Source: Pedococcus sp031456495 (GTDB lineage: Bacteria; Actinomycetota; Actinomycetes; Actinomycetales; Dermatophilaceae). From it: a DNA stretch of 64,000 nt. The DNA is taken from the NCBI RefSeq assembly GCF_031456495.1, contig NZ_JAVDUW010000001.1:620001-684000 (forward strand), written 5' to 3'. The translations under genes were made by a program, and so were the position numbers. Numbering within the stretch: position 1 is the stretch's first letter; each line of letters opens with the position of its first letter. The notes under the pieces were generated by a model. It had not been told where the DNA came from. It searched no databases and was given only the letters and a program-made list of their open reading frames with translations. Shown here in pieces: positions 7,916 to 16,541 of the stretch.

Positions 7916-7962
7916 ACTGTATGCCACGGCTCCGACAGCGCCGCCCCGGCACGCCGTAGGGT
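7916..7962. promoter_or_regulatory. Divergent leaderless promoters (TACAGT on minus, TAGGGT on plus)
   Basis: Minus-strand TACAGT (7921-7916) sits 6 nt before GTG 7909. Plus-strand TAGGGT (7957-7962) sits 6 nt before GTG 7969. The two -10 boxes are 35 bp apart, so the opposing promoters must share or overlap -35 regions. A GGCATAC-family heptamer (7919-7925) overlaps the minus -10 box. Confidence 0.6.
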
Positions 7963-7968
7963 GGCTGC

Positions 7969-8412
7969 GTGAGTTCGACCCGAGGGGCGTCCGGGCAGGG
8001 GCGCGGGCGCACCCGCGACCGCCGCGGCCGCGGCCTGAGGGGCCCCCTGGCGTGGCCCGCGGTGCCGGCGATGGCGACGCGGCGCGAGCAGTTCGACGAC
8101 CTCGTGCTCGACAGCGCGGCCCGGCTCGAGGGCCGCGTCGGGCCCCGGATCCGCGACGTCGAGTTCGCCGTCGAGGACGTCCCACCCTCCGACCCTGCGC
8201 CGTGGGAGCGCGACGGCGTCCCGTTGGGGCGCACCTTCCCCGCGCACGGACGGCAGCCGGCCCGGGTCGTCGTCTACCGGCGCCCGGTCGAGAACCGGGC
8301 GGAGAGCTCGCGCGAGCTCACGGCCGTCGTCCAGGACGTCGTCGTCGAGCAGGTGGCGGCCCTGTTCGGGCTGAACCCCGAGGAGCTCGACCCCCGCTAC
8401 GACGACGAGTAG
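7969..8412 (+). CDS. Metallopeptidase-fold (zincin-like) protein lacking HExxH, Rv3259 type
   Basis: 147 aa from a leaderless GTG. The basic N-terminus (GRGRTRDRRGRGLRG) precedes a compact domain including FDDLVLDSAARLEGRVG, VEFAVEDVP and VVVYRRPVENRA. In active members of this family the C-terminal helix reads HExxHxxG. Here the equivalent helix is VVVEQVAALFGLNPEEL, so both His and the catalytic Glu are replaced. The protein therefore probably cannot bind zinc in the usual way and may be a structural or regulatory relic. Its place next to DUF3499 and manB is conserved, arguing that it is still useful. Confidence 0.8.
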   Translation: MSSTRGASGQGRGRTRDRRGRGLRGPLAWPAVPAMATRREQFDDLVLDSAARLEGRVGPRIRDVEFAVEDVPPSDPAPWERDGVPLGRTFPAHGRQPARVVVYRRPVENRAESSRELTAVVQDVVVEQVAALFGLNPEELDPRYDDE

Positions 8413-8558
8413 CCGGCTCGACGCGATCCCACTCGGCGGCCTGCAGGTTCGGCACGTCACCGGCTCGACGGGTAGCCCTGCGGCCCGCCGACCACGCGGC
8501 AGCCGACCGCGGGCACCATCGTGGCAGCGGGCACCGTCCCGGCCACGGCGCCTGCCGG

Positions 8559-10058
8559 TCAGCCCTGGGGGGCCTCGCGCACGGCCACGGTCGTCGAGCG
8601 CAGGGTCGTGTCCCGCAGCGGCGTGCTCGAGATGAGCGTCCCGGACGAGTCGTTGCCCCACGAGACGACCCCGGCGCGCAGGGCGCCCGAGCCCGAGACC
8701 CGGTGCACCCACACCGACGACGCCGCCGAGACGTCAACCGTGGTGGTGCTGTCGGCGGCGACCGACACACGGTTGGACGAGGCGGCGCCGGACGCGTCGA
8801 CGGTGACGACCTCGACCCCGGCGGGCGCGCCCGTGGCGGTCAGCAGCAGGGTGCGGCGCAGGGCGAAGCCGTCCGGCGTCCCTGCCGGCTTCGTGAGCGG
8901 CATACCGGCCACCCCGGCGATGGCGGGCGTGGACGAGGTCCACGCGAGGTCGCCCGGCTTGCCGGGGCCGTCGCGGACCACCATGGCGGCCGCGACGACC
9001 GGGTGGTCGGCGCGCACCTGCAGGGCGAACGACCCGCCCGGGAGCCCCGACAGGTCGATGTCGTGGACCGCGCCGCCGTCGACGCGGACGACGCCGCCGG
9101 CGGGCAGGGCTCGGGGTCCGTTGCTCGTGAGCACGCGGGCCTGGACGACGGCCTCGTCGCGGCCGGGGACGACCACGCGCAGGGTGGCGTGCCCGTTGAC
9201 CGACACGGCGGGGACGACCTGCTCGCGGGACGGCGACGCGCTCGGCACCGCGTCGTCCGAGCCGGCGGGGCGGGTGCCGTCGAGCCAGGTGTCCGCCACG
9301 ACGGCGCCGACGACGCCGCCGTGGGCGACGACGTGGACCGCCGGGTTGGCCAGGTCGGAGGAGATCGAGTCGAGCAGGAAGGCGGTGCGCCCGTGCGCGG
9401 GCACCACGAGGCCGGAGCCACCGGGCGAGGCGACGGGTCCCTTGGCGCCGTGCAGGGTGACGTCCACGGAGACGGGGTTGCCGCCGGGGTTGGTGAGCAC
9501 GAGCCGCTCCTGGCGGCCGGGCGCGCCACCGCCGGCGAGCAGCCACAGGTCCGAGCCGGGGTCGCCGCAGGCCGTCACCGACAGGGCGCGGCGGTCACCG
9601 GACGGCTCCAGCCACGACTGCGCGGCGGCGAGGCCTGGGGCGAGGTCCTGGGTGGCGCGGACCTGCACGCCCGCGGAGGCGCCCACGGTGGTGGAGGTGC
9701 TCCCCCCGCGCTGGGTCGCCGGCGACCCCTGGGCTGCGCCCCCGGGCATCGTGCGCAGCGTGACCCGGCCCCCGGTCCCCAGCGGCCGCGTGCTGCCGAG
9801 CACGCGGTCCGGAGCGGTCACCGCGGCCACCCCGACGGGGACGGACTCGTCATCGAGGCCGGGTACGCCCCGCAGCTCCGGTCCGGGACACAGCAACGAG
9901 GCATCGCGCACCGCGGCGCTGGCCGGTGCGGGTGGGGTGGCGCGGGCGGCGGAGCCGATGGCGAACGCGCCGTCGTGCTGGGTGGCGGCCAGGACGACCC
10001 CGGCGCCGGCTGCGGCGACGAGGGCGGTGCGGACGAGGGCGGCGACGGGGACGGTCAT
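8559..10058 (-). CDS. DUF5719 family secreted or membrane-anchored protein
   Basis: 499 aa. Residues 1-35 form a signal/anchor (VRTALVAAAGAGVVLAA). The rest is beta-rich, Gly/Val/Ser-rich, with repeated motifs such as RLVLTNPGGNPVSVDVTLHG typical of DUF5719 proteins. It is predicted to be extracytoplasmic. The start ATG overlaps the stop of the upstream giant glycosyltransferase by 4 bp (ATGA), so the two are translated together and probably act in one process, such as handling an envelope glycan. The biochemical role is unknown. Confidence 0.75.
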   Translation of the reverse strand: MTVPVAALVRTALVAAAGAGVVLAATQHDGAFAIGSAARATPPAPASAAVRDASLLCPGPELRGVPGLDDESVPVGVAAVTAPDRVLGSTRPLGTGGRVTLRTMPGGAAQGSPATQRGGSTSTTVGASAGVQVRATQDLAPGLAAAQSWLEPSGDRRALSVTACGDPGSDLWLLAGGGAPGRQERLVLTNPGGNPVSVDVTLHGAKGPVASPGGSGLVVPAHGRTAFLLDSISSDLANPAVHVVAHGGVVGAVVADTWLDGTRPAGSDDAVPSASPSREQVVPAVSVNGHATLRVVVPGRDEAVVQARVLTSNGPRALPAGGVVRVDGGAVHDIDLSGLPGGSFALQVRADHPVVAAAMVVRDGPGKPGDLAWTSSTPAIAGVAGMPLTKPAGTPDGFALRRTLLLTATGAPAGVEVVTVDASGAASSNRVSVAADSTTTVDVSAASSVWVHRVSGSGALRAGVVSWGNDSSGTLISSTPLRDTTLRSTTVAVREAPQG

Positions 10059-13000
10059 CGACGCCTCCGGGACGCGCGGTTGCCGAACGGGATGGCCAGG
10101 AACGCCGCCACGAGCAGGGCCAGGCCCTGCAGGTAGCGCCAGTACGTGTCGCTGGGCAGGACTGTCACCTCGAGCCGGTGCGAGCCGGCCGGGACCTTGT
10201 ATGCCGCGGCGTCGCCGACCGGCGCCAGCACCTGCCCGTCGCTGGTGACCCGGGCGTGCCGGGTCCACGCCTGCGGCTCGGCCAGCACGAGGGTCGTCCC
10301 CTGCGGGGCCACGACCTGCGCGTCGAGTCGCGCGTGGTCGCCGGCGGTGGGGACCACCTGCTCGGAGGACTTCGTGACCAGCCGTGCGCGGGCGGGGGCG
10401 AGGCTGTCGTCGGCCGCCGAACCGCCACCGGGCAGCACCCGCCAGAAGATCGTGCCGTCGTGCTCGCCGAGGCGGCTCAGGCCCGCGGTCGCGTCGAGCG
10501 CGCGCACCCGCGGGTCGTCGGAGTCGGCCTGCAGCCCGACGAAGCCGACGGCGAGGTCCGACAGGGTCGCCGTGGGGCTCGTCGTGGGTGCGTCCCCCTC
10601 CTGGAAGAGGGTCGTGACTGCGATGGACAGGGCCCGGGTGTCCGGGCGCTCGGTCGGCACCGGCAGGGAGCGGGCGACGTCGCCGGGCTCGCGACCGACG
10701 AGCCGGTAGGACAGGCCGTCGCCCGCGGGCGCGATGAGGACCATGCGGTTGGAGATGCCGCTCTCGGCCTGGTCGACGGCGACGGCCGGGCGCGGGTCGG
10801 ACCAGGCCCCCAGCGTGGACCCGACGGTGCGCCACGTGGTCCACCCCGCGCTGAGCAGGACGCCCGCGACGAGTGCGACCCCGACCGGCCAGCGCAGCAG
10901 CGCGAGCCACCCGCCCCGGGCGCGGCTCACGGGCAGGCCGTCGGCCCCCAGGAGTGCGGCTGCCACCAGGCCGAGGGCCCACAGCAGCAGGCCGGTCCCG
11001 GCCCACACGGTGACGGGCTGCCCGGCGTGCGGCAGGCCGTCGGGGACGGTGCCGACGACGAGGCGGGGCGCCACGACGGCATACGAGAGCCCGGCGAGGC
11101 CGAGCAGCGCGACGGCGCCGGCGGCAGCTCCCCTGCGCCCGGCGCGCAGCTGGGCCAGCAGCCCGGCTGCGACCACGGGGGCGGAGAGCAGGACCGGGAA
11201 CGAGCCGGGACCGCCGGGGTGGAGCAGCGCGAGCTGCCACGGGGCGGCCTGGGCGGTCCCCCACACGGCCAGGCCGGGGCCGGTGACGATCAGGGCGGGC
11301 CGGTCGAGGACGGCGCCCACGAAGGGTCCGAGGAGGGCGAGCGGTCCGCCGAGGAGGGCCAGGCCGCGCCAGCGCCGGCCCCCGGGCCCGGCGACGAGGA
11401 GCACGAGGCCGGCCACGAGCACGGGCACGAGCAGGGCCGGCGCGAAGGAGCCGAGCGCCGCGGCCGCCAGCACCGTGGCGGCCGTCGCGGTCGCGGTGCC
11501 CGAGCGGCGGGCCGCCAGCACGACCCCGGCGGCCACGAGCGGCAGGAGGACGGCGGCGACCACGCCGCCGAGCCGGCCGCCGGCGACGGCCGACGTCAGC
11601 ACCGACGTGGTGGACCAGACGAGGGCGGCCAGGGCGCGCGGCCAGCGCGAGTGGGTGACCACCCGGCCGGCGAGGTATGCAACGGTCGTGGCCAGCGGGA
11701 GGGCGAGCGTGACGAGCAGCGCGACGGCGGCACCGGCGGGAGAGTCCGGGGCGGACAGGAACGGCACGTGGGAGACGACCCAGGCCAGGCCGGCCAGCAC
11801 GACGAGGTGGGGGCCGACCTCGCCGGACCCACCCAGACCGGCACCGTGCCACCCGTCGAGCCAGGCGTGCAGGAGCGAGGACGACGTGGCGCGAACCCCC
11901 AGCAGCTCGCCGCCGCTCATCCCCGAGCCGAGCCGGTCGACCCAGCTGCCGCCGAGGTGGCGGGTGCCGACCACGGCGACGACCGCCATGAGCACCACGG
12001 CGAGCAGGCCGGGGTTCCGGGCGGCGCGGGAGGCCCAGGTCGAGCCGAGGACGTGCAGGTCCTGCGCCTCGTCCGCGACGGGGCCGGACTCCGCCCCGTC
12101 GACGCGGGGGTCGTCGGTGTCGTCGACGCCGACCTGGTCGTGGATGAGGTCGGTGGTGTGGCGCAGGACCGTCCGGGGCGGGACGAACAGCCCGTGCAGG
12201 TCGCGACGCCGGACGCGGCGGGTGCCGCGCGAGCGCCACCGGGCGCCGAGGACGCGGCCGGGCGTGAGCACCGCCCCCACGTCCGAGAGCTCGGTCCAGG
12301 CGGCGCGCGGGCGCTTGGCCAGCAGGAGCGCGGCGGCGGCGGCGAGGCTGGTCAGGACGACCCAGGCGGCGAGGAAGGGCACGGCCCAGGTGGCGCACCG
12401 GGCGAGCGCGACCCGCCGGGCCTCGCGGCGGCGTCGGGAGGGGAGGTCGGGCGGCGGGGCGGCGTCGCCCTCGAGGACCGGGGCGCCCGTGCGGACGGTG
12501 GCGCGCGGCACGACGACGACCCGGCGGCCGGACTGGTGGGCGCGCCACGCGAGGTCGACGTCGCCGCCGAAGTCGCCGAGTGCCCGGTCGGGGCCACCGA
12601 GGTGCTCGAAGAGGTCCTGCTCCACGAGCATGCCGGTCGAGGGGACCGCCAGGACGTCGGTGCGCCGGTCGTACTGGCCCTGGTCGGGCTCACCGGGCGC
12701 GGGCGCCGGGATGACCCGTCCCGAGCGCGTGAGCTGCACGCCGACCGAGTGCAGCGCGCCGGGGCGCTCCCAGTCGAGGAGCTTGGGACCGGCCACGCCG
12801 ACGGAGGGGCTGCGTCGGACCGCGTCGAGCAGCCGGGCCAGGGCCATGGGGGCCGCGACGCTGTCCGAGGTCAGCACCCAGACGTGGCGCACGACGTCGT
12901 CGGACCCGTTCGCGGTCCCGGCTGTCAGTGGTCGGTGGGAGGTTTCCGCCAGGGCGGTGCGGACGGCGGCGGACACCGAGCGGAGGCGCGGGATGGTGAC

Positions 13001-13249
13001 GTAGAGGATGTCGGGGACGGCCGAGGCGACGCCGTCGTGGGCTCGCACCTGCTCGACGGCGTTGCCGTCCAGGCCCGCGTCGACGACGACGAGGCGGTCG
13101 GGGCGGCGGGTCTGCCGCGCGAGGGAGTCGAGGGTCTGGTCGAGGGCCGATGCCGGCCCCCGGAGCACGAGCACCGCGGTGACCACGGCGTCGGCGAGGG
13201 ACCCACCCGGGGGGTCGGTCAGGCCGTGCTGGGGTGGGGCAAGCGTCAT
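10055..13249 (-). CDS. Large membrane glycosyltransferase, GT2 N-domain plus multi-span C-region
   Basis: 1064 aa. Residues 20-280 form a GT2 fold: RLVVVDAGLDG, a HVWVLTSDS segment at the DxD position, LLDWERPGALHSVG, and GGDVDLAWRAHQSGRRVVVVP as the acceptor/base region. A helix at about 300-320 and, after a cytoplasmic linker, about a dozen hydrophobic spans follow. A large soluble region then ends in a last span (LALLVAAFLAIPFG) and a basic tail. Placed between whiB2 and DUF5719 as in other actinobacteria. It probably transfers a sugar in envelope polymer synthesis; donor and acceptor are not known. No clear ribosome site precedes ATG 13249. Confidence 0.8.
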   Translation of the reverse strand: MTLAPPQHGLTDPPGGSLADAVVTAVLVLRGPASALDQTLDSLARQTRRPDRLVVVDAGLDGNAVEQVRAHDGVASAVPDILYVTIPRLRSVSAAVRTALAETSHRPLTAGTANGSDDVVRHVWVLTSDSVAAPMALARLLDAVRRSPSVGVAGPKLLDWERPGALHSVGVQLTRSGRVIPAPAPGEPDQGQYDRRTDVLAVPSTGMLVEQDLFEHLGGPDRALGDFGGDVDLAWRAHQSGRRVVVVPRATVRTGAPVLEGDAAPPPDLPSRRRREARRVALARCATWAVPFLAAWVVLTSLAAAAALLLAKRPRAAWTELSDVGAVLTPGRVLGARWRSRGTRRVRRRDLHGLFVPPRTVLRHTTDLIHDQVGVDDTDDPRVDGAESGPVADEAQDLHVLGSTWASRAARNPGLLAVVLMAVVAVVGTRHLGGSWVDRLGSGMSGGELLGVRATSSSLLHAWLDGWHGAGLGGSGEVGPHLVVLAGLAWVVSHVPFLSAPDSPAGAAVALLVTLALPLATTVAYLAGRVVTHSRWPRALAALVWSTTSVLTSAVAGGRLGGVVAAVLLPLVAAGVVLAARRSGTATATAATVLAAAALGSFAPALLVPVLVAGLVLLVAGPGGRRWRGLALLGGPLALLGPFVGAVLDRPALIVTGPGLAVWGTAQAAPWQLALLHPGGPGSFPVLLSAPVVAAGLLAQLRAGRRGAAAGAVALLGLAGLSYAVVAPRLVVGTVPDGLPHAGQPVTVWAGTGLLLWALGLVAAALLGADGLPVSRARGGWLALLRWPVGVALVAGVLLSAGWTTWRTVGSTLGAWSDPRPAVAVDQAESGISNRMVLIAPAGDGLSYRLVGREPGDVARSLPVPTERPDTRALSIAVTTLFQEGDAPTTSPTATLSDLAVGFVGLQADSDDPRVRALDATAGLSRLGEHDGTIFWRVLPGGGSAADDSLAPARARLVTKSSEQVVPTAGDHARLDAQVVAPQGTTLVLAEPQAWTRHARVTSDGQVLAPVGDAAAYKVPAGSHRLEVTVLPSDTYWRYLQGLALLVAAFLAIPFGNRASRRRR

Positions 13250-13282
13250 GCGCTCGTCACGAGGGGGCCGCCGCGCGGGCGG

Positions 13283-13546
13283 CTAGACCGCACGCTTCTT
13301 GAGCTTGCGACGCTCGCGCTCGGACAGCCCACCCCAGATGCCGAACCGCTCGTCGTTGGCCAGCGCGTACTCGAGGCACTCGGACCGGACCTCGCACCCC
13401 ACGCAGACCTTCTTGGCCTCGCGGGTCGACCCGCCCTTCTCGGGGAAGAACGCCTCGGGGTCCGTCTGGGCGCACAGCGAGCGCTCCTGCCAGGACAGCT
13501 CACCCTCGTCGCCCCCGTCGAGGGCGATCAACTGAAGTTCCTGCAC
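13283..13546 (-). CDS. whiB2: WhiB2-type iron-sulfur transcription regulator
   Basis: 87 aa, close to the length of Streptomyces WhiB. The four cluster ligands are Cys25, Cys48, Cys51 and Cys57. The diagnostic stretches SLCAQTDPEAFFPEKGGS, CLEYALANDERFGIWGG and the basic tail ERERRKLKK are intact. WhiB2/WhmD/WhiB proteins act with WhiA in cell division and septation. GTG 13546 was preferred to ATG 13594 because a strong GAGGAGG lies just upstream and it gives the length typical of the family. It lies in the same order as in mycobacteria (manB-DUF3499-zincin-whiB2-fbiA). Confidence 0.93.
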   Translation of the reverse strand: MQELQLIALDGGDEGELSWQERSLCAQTDPEAFFPEKGGSTREAKKVCVGCEVRSECLEYALANDERFGIWGGLSERERRKLKKRAV

Positions 13547-13551
13547 GGCTT

Positions 13552-13558
13552 CCTCCTC
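13552..13558 (-). promoter_or_regulatory. Strong Shine-Dalgarno of whiB2
   Basis: On the minus strand GAGGAGG is followed by 5 nt and the GTG. This decides the start of whiB2. Confidence 0.75.
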
Positions 13559-13584
13559 GACCCGGTGCCGCCGTCGTCGTGACC

Positions 13585-13632
13585 GGTTCGTCACAACACT
13601 GGAATTACACGCGTGTCATACGTGGTTCGTCA
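13585..13632. promoter_or_regulatory. whiB2 upstream control region with palindrome and direct repeats
   Basis: A perfect 10-bp palindrome, ACACGCGTGT (13607-13616), sits between two exact copies of GGTTCGTCA (13585-13593 and 13624-13632) whose starts are 39 bp apart. On the minus strand the palindrome is preceded to give GACAC-GC-GTGT. GACAC is the core reported for Streptomyces WhiA, a known regulator of whiB. This is unusually AT-rich for the window. The link to WhiA is inference. Confidence 0.45.
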
Positions 13633-13685
13633 AGCCGAACTCTGATATCCGCCCGATCGGAGGAGGTGGGCGGACCCGGGTGCCC

Positions 13686-13928
13686 TCAGCCGCGGTCCAT
13701 GAGGTAGAGCGCGCGGGCGGGGCACAGGCGCACGGCGGCCTCGACGTCGGCCGGGTCGTCGTGCCCGCCGCCGGGCGCGAGCACCGGGTAGCCCCACTCG
13801 TCGAGCTCGACGGTCCGGGGCAGCAGGCTCGCACAGATCCCGTGGCCGCTGCAGGCCACCCGGTCCACCCTCAGCTCGGCGGCACCGGCGTGCGCCGTGC
13901 CGACCCCTGGGCTCGCCCCGGCGCTCAT
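13686..13928 (-). CDS. Single-cluster ferredoxin
   Basis: 80 aa. Three cysteines in the arrangement C-x5-C (CSGHGIC, Cys26 and Cys32) and C-P (Cys69) match actinobacterial 3Fe-4S/4Fe-4S ferredoxins often coupled to oxidoreductases. Cytoplasmic. The start overlaps the NuoF-like stop by 4 bp (ATGA), and the gene is last in a five-gene coupled operon. It is likely to pass electrons between the NuoF-like protein and a partner. Whether the cluster is 3Fe or 4Fe cannot be decided from the sequence. Confidence 0.85.
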   Translation of the reverse strand: MSAGASPGVGTAHAGAAELRVDRVACSGHGICASLLPRTVELDEWGYPVLAPGGGHDDPADVEAAVRLCPARALYLMDRG

Positions 13929-15013
13929 GCGGCCACCCCCGAGGTGGTCGAGCAGCGGCCGGACGCGTGCTCCCCGAGGTGTTCGGCGAGCACCCGCACG
14001 GCCGAGGTCGCGAAGCCCGCGACCCCGTCGGGGAAGCGGCACGCCCCACGCCCCTGCAGCAGCTCGGCCCGTCGGCCGATCCGGTCCAGGGCTGCGTCCC
14101 AGCTGCGCGACACCGCTCCACCGGCCAGCAGCTCCCAGTCCTCGGCGAGCGCGGGCACCCCGAACATGCACGGGCCGCACTGCCCCGCGCTCTCGCCCGC
14201 GGCATACCGCAGCCACCGCGCGACCTCCTCGACCGGGCACACGGCCGGGTCCAGCACGTGGACCACGCCGGGACCGGTGCTCGTGCCGTACGCCGCCAGG
14301 TCCTCCCGCGACCACCGCAGGGTCCGGGCCTCCTCGGCGGACAGCAGCACCCCGCCGAGGCCGCCGACGACGACGGGCCCCTCGGGCAGCGGGCCACCGG
14401 CAGCCTCGACGAGGTCGGCCAGGCGGGCCCCGGCAGCGGTCTCGACCACGCCCGGCCGGCTCACGGCACCGCTCACGGTCACCAGGCGCGGGCCCGGCTC
14501 GGCGGCCGTGCCGTGCAGGCGGAACCACTCCGGCCCGTGCTCGAGCACCTGGGCGACCCGCCACACGGTCTCGGCGTTGAGCACCACGGTGGGCGCGATC
14601 CGGCGCCCGGTGGAGTCCGAGCCGCCGACGACGAACGGCGCCCGCTTGGTCATCGGCCTCGCGAGGCCGCCCTGGGCCAGGGAGATCAGCGAGGACTCCT
14701 CGGAGGAGACGTAGCGGTGGGGCACCTCGAGCACGGGCAGGCGGGCCGCGTGCAGACGCGCCGCCGTGGCCGAGTCGCGGTGGGCGGCGAAGCGGACCCG
14801 CTTGCCGGCGACGGCACGCGCGCCGCGGACGAGCTCGTCGAGGTGGTGCTCGACGACGAAGGCGTCCTTGGCCGCCCCGAGCTCGCCGTCACAGGCGTTG
14901 ACGATGAGCGACGCGCGGTGCTGGTGCGCGGAGCGGATCTTGGTGGCCGTCGGGAAGGCGGATCCACCGCGCCCGGTCAGGCCGGCGGAGTCGAGCTGGG
15001 CGAGAAGGTTCAT
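13925..15013 (-). CDS. NuoF-like (NADH-ubiquinone oxidoreductase 51-kDa family) flavin/Fe-S protein
   Basis: 362 aa. The N-terminus GLTGRGGSAFPTATKI is the FMN/NAD-binding glycine loop of NuoF and RnfC-type proteins. Next come IVNACDGELGAAKD (the NACDGEPG-like motif), HRYVSSEESSL and an SLBB-like segment (LVTVSGAVSRPGVVE). The C-terminal region has ESAGQCGPCMFGVPAL and GRGACRFPDG, resembling the N3 cluster motif but with the first Cys replaced by Ala, leaving three cysteines in the usual positions. Overlaps both neighbours by 4 bp. Probably oxidises NAD(P)H or exchanges electrons with the ferredoxin. Confidence 0.8.
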   Translation of the reverse strand: MNLLAQLDSAGLTGRGGSAFPTATKIRSAHQHRASLIVNACDGELGAAKDAFVVEHHLDELVRGARAVAGKRVRFAAHRDSATAARLHAARLPVLEVPHRYVSSEESSLISLAQGGLARPMTKRAPFVVGGSDSTGRRIAPTVVLNAETVWRVAQVLEHGPEWFRLHGTAAEPGPRLVTVSGAVSRPGVVETAAGARLADLVEAAGGPLPEGPVVVGGLGGVLLSAEEARTLRWSREDLAAYGTSTGPGVVHVLDPAVCPVEEVARWLRYAAGESAGQCGPCMFGVPALAEDWELLAGGAVSRSWDAALDRIGRRAELLQGRGACRFPDGVAGFATSAVRVLAEHLGEHASGRCSTTSGVAA

Positions 15014-15573
15014 GACCACTCCTGGAGGGCGACGGCACGACGGCGGTCGCGGTCGTGGTGGGTGCTGACGACGCGCCACCCGAGGGCGGCGAGCCCGATG
15101 GCGGCGCAGGCGAGGGTGGCTCCCCGCAGCAGGGGCTGGTTGGCCGTGCCCATCGCCCAGCCGTGGACGACGGCGGAGGGCCACAGCGCGAAGGCGAGGA
15201 CGTGCACCGCCTTCCAGAGCCGCTCCGGCAGGCGGTGGCGCAGCAGGGAGGTGACGACGAGCGCGAGGACGAGGTCGAACGCGATGGTCCCGAACCCGAC
15301 CCACAGCGGCTCGTAGCCGGAGGTGAACGGCAGGAACGCCGAGACGAGGTCGATGTTGACGTAGGTCTCCCCCACGGCAGTCGCGATGTGCGCGAGCAGG
15401 AACGTCGTCGTCCCGAGGGCCAGCGAGCGGTGCAGGCCCATCACGACGGCGGGCGACACGCGGTGCGGTGCGCGGCGGCCGGCGGTGAGCGCCCCGAGGA
15501 CGAGCACCGCGGTCAGCAGCGCGAGGCTGACGACGCCGGTGGCGCGTGAGGTGTACCAGAGCAGCTCGTTCAT
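15010..15573 (-). CDS. Ferric-reductase-like transmembrane haem protein
   Basis: 187 aa with about five or six membrane spans. Histidine pairs on neighbouring helices, His48/His62 (GLHRSLALG and LLAHIATAVG) and His124/His137 (KAVHVLAFAL and AVVHGWAMG), are spaced 13-14 residues apart, as expected for two b-type haems stacked across the membrane. The family moves electrons from the cytoplasm to the outside. Overlaps ApbE upstream and NuoF-like downstream by 4 bp each, indicating a tightly coupled electron-export module. There is no FAD/NAD domain in the same chain, so the electron donor must be another subunit. Confidence 0.83.
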   Translation of the reverse strand: MNELLWYTSRATGVVSLALLTAVLVLGALTAGRRAPHRVSPAVVMGLHRSLALGTTTFLLAHIATAVGETYVNIDLVSAFLPFTSGYEPLWVGFGTIAFDLVLALVVTSLLRHRLPERLWKAVHVLAFALWPSAVVHGWAMGTANQPLLRGATLACAAIGLAALGWRVVSTHHDRDRRRAVALQEWS

Positions 15574-16541
15574 GCCGCACTCCCGGTGAGGTCGTGGCGG
15601 GCCGGGTCCGGCCAGCCGGGCGTGGTCGTGACGGCGCCGTCCGTGGCGCGGTCGAGCCGGGCCGGTATGCCGTGCCGGGCCAGCCAGGCGGGCGCGTCGG
15701 GCCCGAGGACGACGGCCGCGGTGGAGGCCGCGTTGGCCTCGACAGCCGTCGCGCCGGCGCAGGTGACCTGCTCCCAGTGGCTGGAGGCGGTGCGCCCGGT
15801 GCGGGGGTCGACGATGTGGTGGCGGGGCTGGCCGCCCTGGGTCCAGGTGCGCCGGGTGGTCGAGGAGGTGGCGAACGCCTGCCCCGTCCCGGTCACCACC
15901 TGGCGCTCCTCGCCGGCCGTGCCCTCGATGCCGATCTGCCACCCGCCGGGCGGCAGCTCGCCGGAGACGGCGATGTCGCCGCCGAGCCCGACGAGGAACC
16001 CGCCGGGCAGGGCGGCGGCGAGCCTGGCGGCGATGACGTCCGCGGCGTGCGCCTTGGCGCTGGCGCCCAGGTCCAGCAGGACACCCTGCGGCACGCCGAC
16101 CAGGCCCAGCTCGCGGTCGAGCCGCACCTGCCACCAGGCGCCGGCCAGGGGGTGGGCTGTCCGCAGCGGGCGGTCGCCCGCCCGCACGACCTCGAGGTCG
16201 TCGTCGTAGCCGCTGGCCACGACGGCCGCCCCCACGGTCGGGTCGACGAGGCCGTCGGTCAGCCGGGCGGCCGCGAGCGCGGCGTCGAGGGCGTCCGCCA
16301 GGACCTCGGACACCAGCGCGGTGGCGGGGCCGCGCTCGGCCCGGCGGGCGAGAGCGCTGACCTCGGAGTCGGCGCGGAAGCGCGAGGCCGCCCGGTCGAG
16401 CTCGGCGAGGTGGGTGCGGGCGGTGACGATGGCGTCGCCGAGGACCTCCGGGCGGGTCACCACGATGCGGTGGGTGGTCCCGATGGCGCGGAAGGTCGCG
16501 GCCGCGGTGAAGGCGCCGCGGGCGTCGTGGCGGGTGGTCAT
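15570..16541 (-). CDS. ApbE-type FAD:protein FMN transferase
   Basis: 323 aa. Motifs: an IGTTHRIVV start, SRFRADSEVSAL, a TDGLVDPTVG segment, LDLGASAKAHAAD, FLVGLGGDIAVSG, the histidine stretch RHHIVDPRTGRT, and VEANAASTAAVVLG near the end. ApbE enzymes attach FMN covalently to Thr or Ser of extracytoplasmic proteins. In the last motif the usual metal-binding Asp of (A)DAxxT is Asn here, a point to note. No lipobox is evident. Translationally coupled to both neighbours. An acceptor domain with the D-x-x-(S/T)-G-A-T signature is not visible in this operon. Confidence 0.85.
   Translation of the reverse strand: MTTRHDARGAFTAAATFRAIGTTHRIVVTRPEVLGDAIVTARTHLAELDRAASRFRADSEVSALARRAERGPATALVSEVLADALDAALAAARLTDGLVDPTVGAAVVASGYDDDLEVVRAGDRPLRTAHPLAGAWWQVRLDRELGLVGVPQGVLLDLGASAKAHAADVIAARLAAALPGGFLVGLGGDIAVSGELPPGGWQIGIEGTAGEERQVVTGTGQAFATSSTTRRTWTQGGQPRHHIVDPRTGRTASSHWEQVTCAGATAVEANAASTAAVVLGPDAPAWLARHGIPARLDRATDGAVTTTPGWPDPARHDLTGSAA

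Noticed and set aside
8559..12548. A single 1329-residue minus-strand frame
   Set aside because: Only its last 499 residues are a gene (DUF5719); the first part is a shadow of the glycosyltransferase in another frame.
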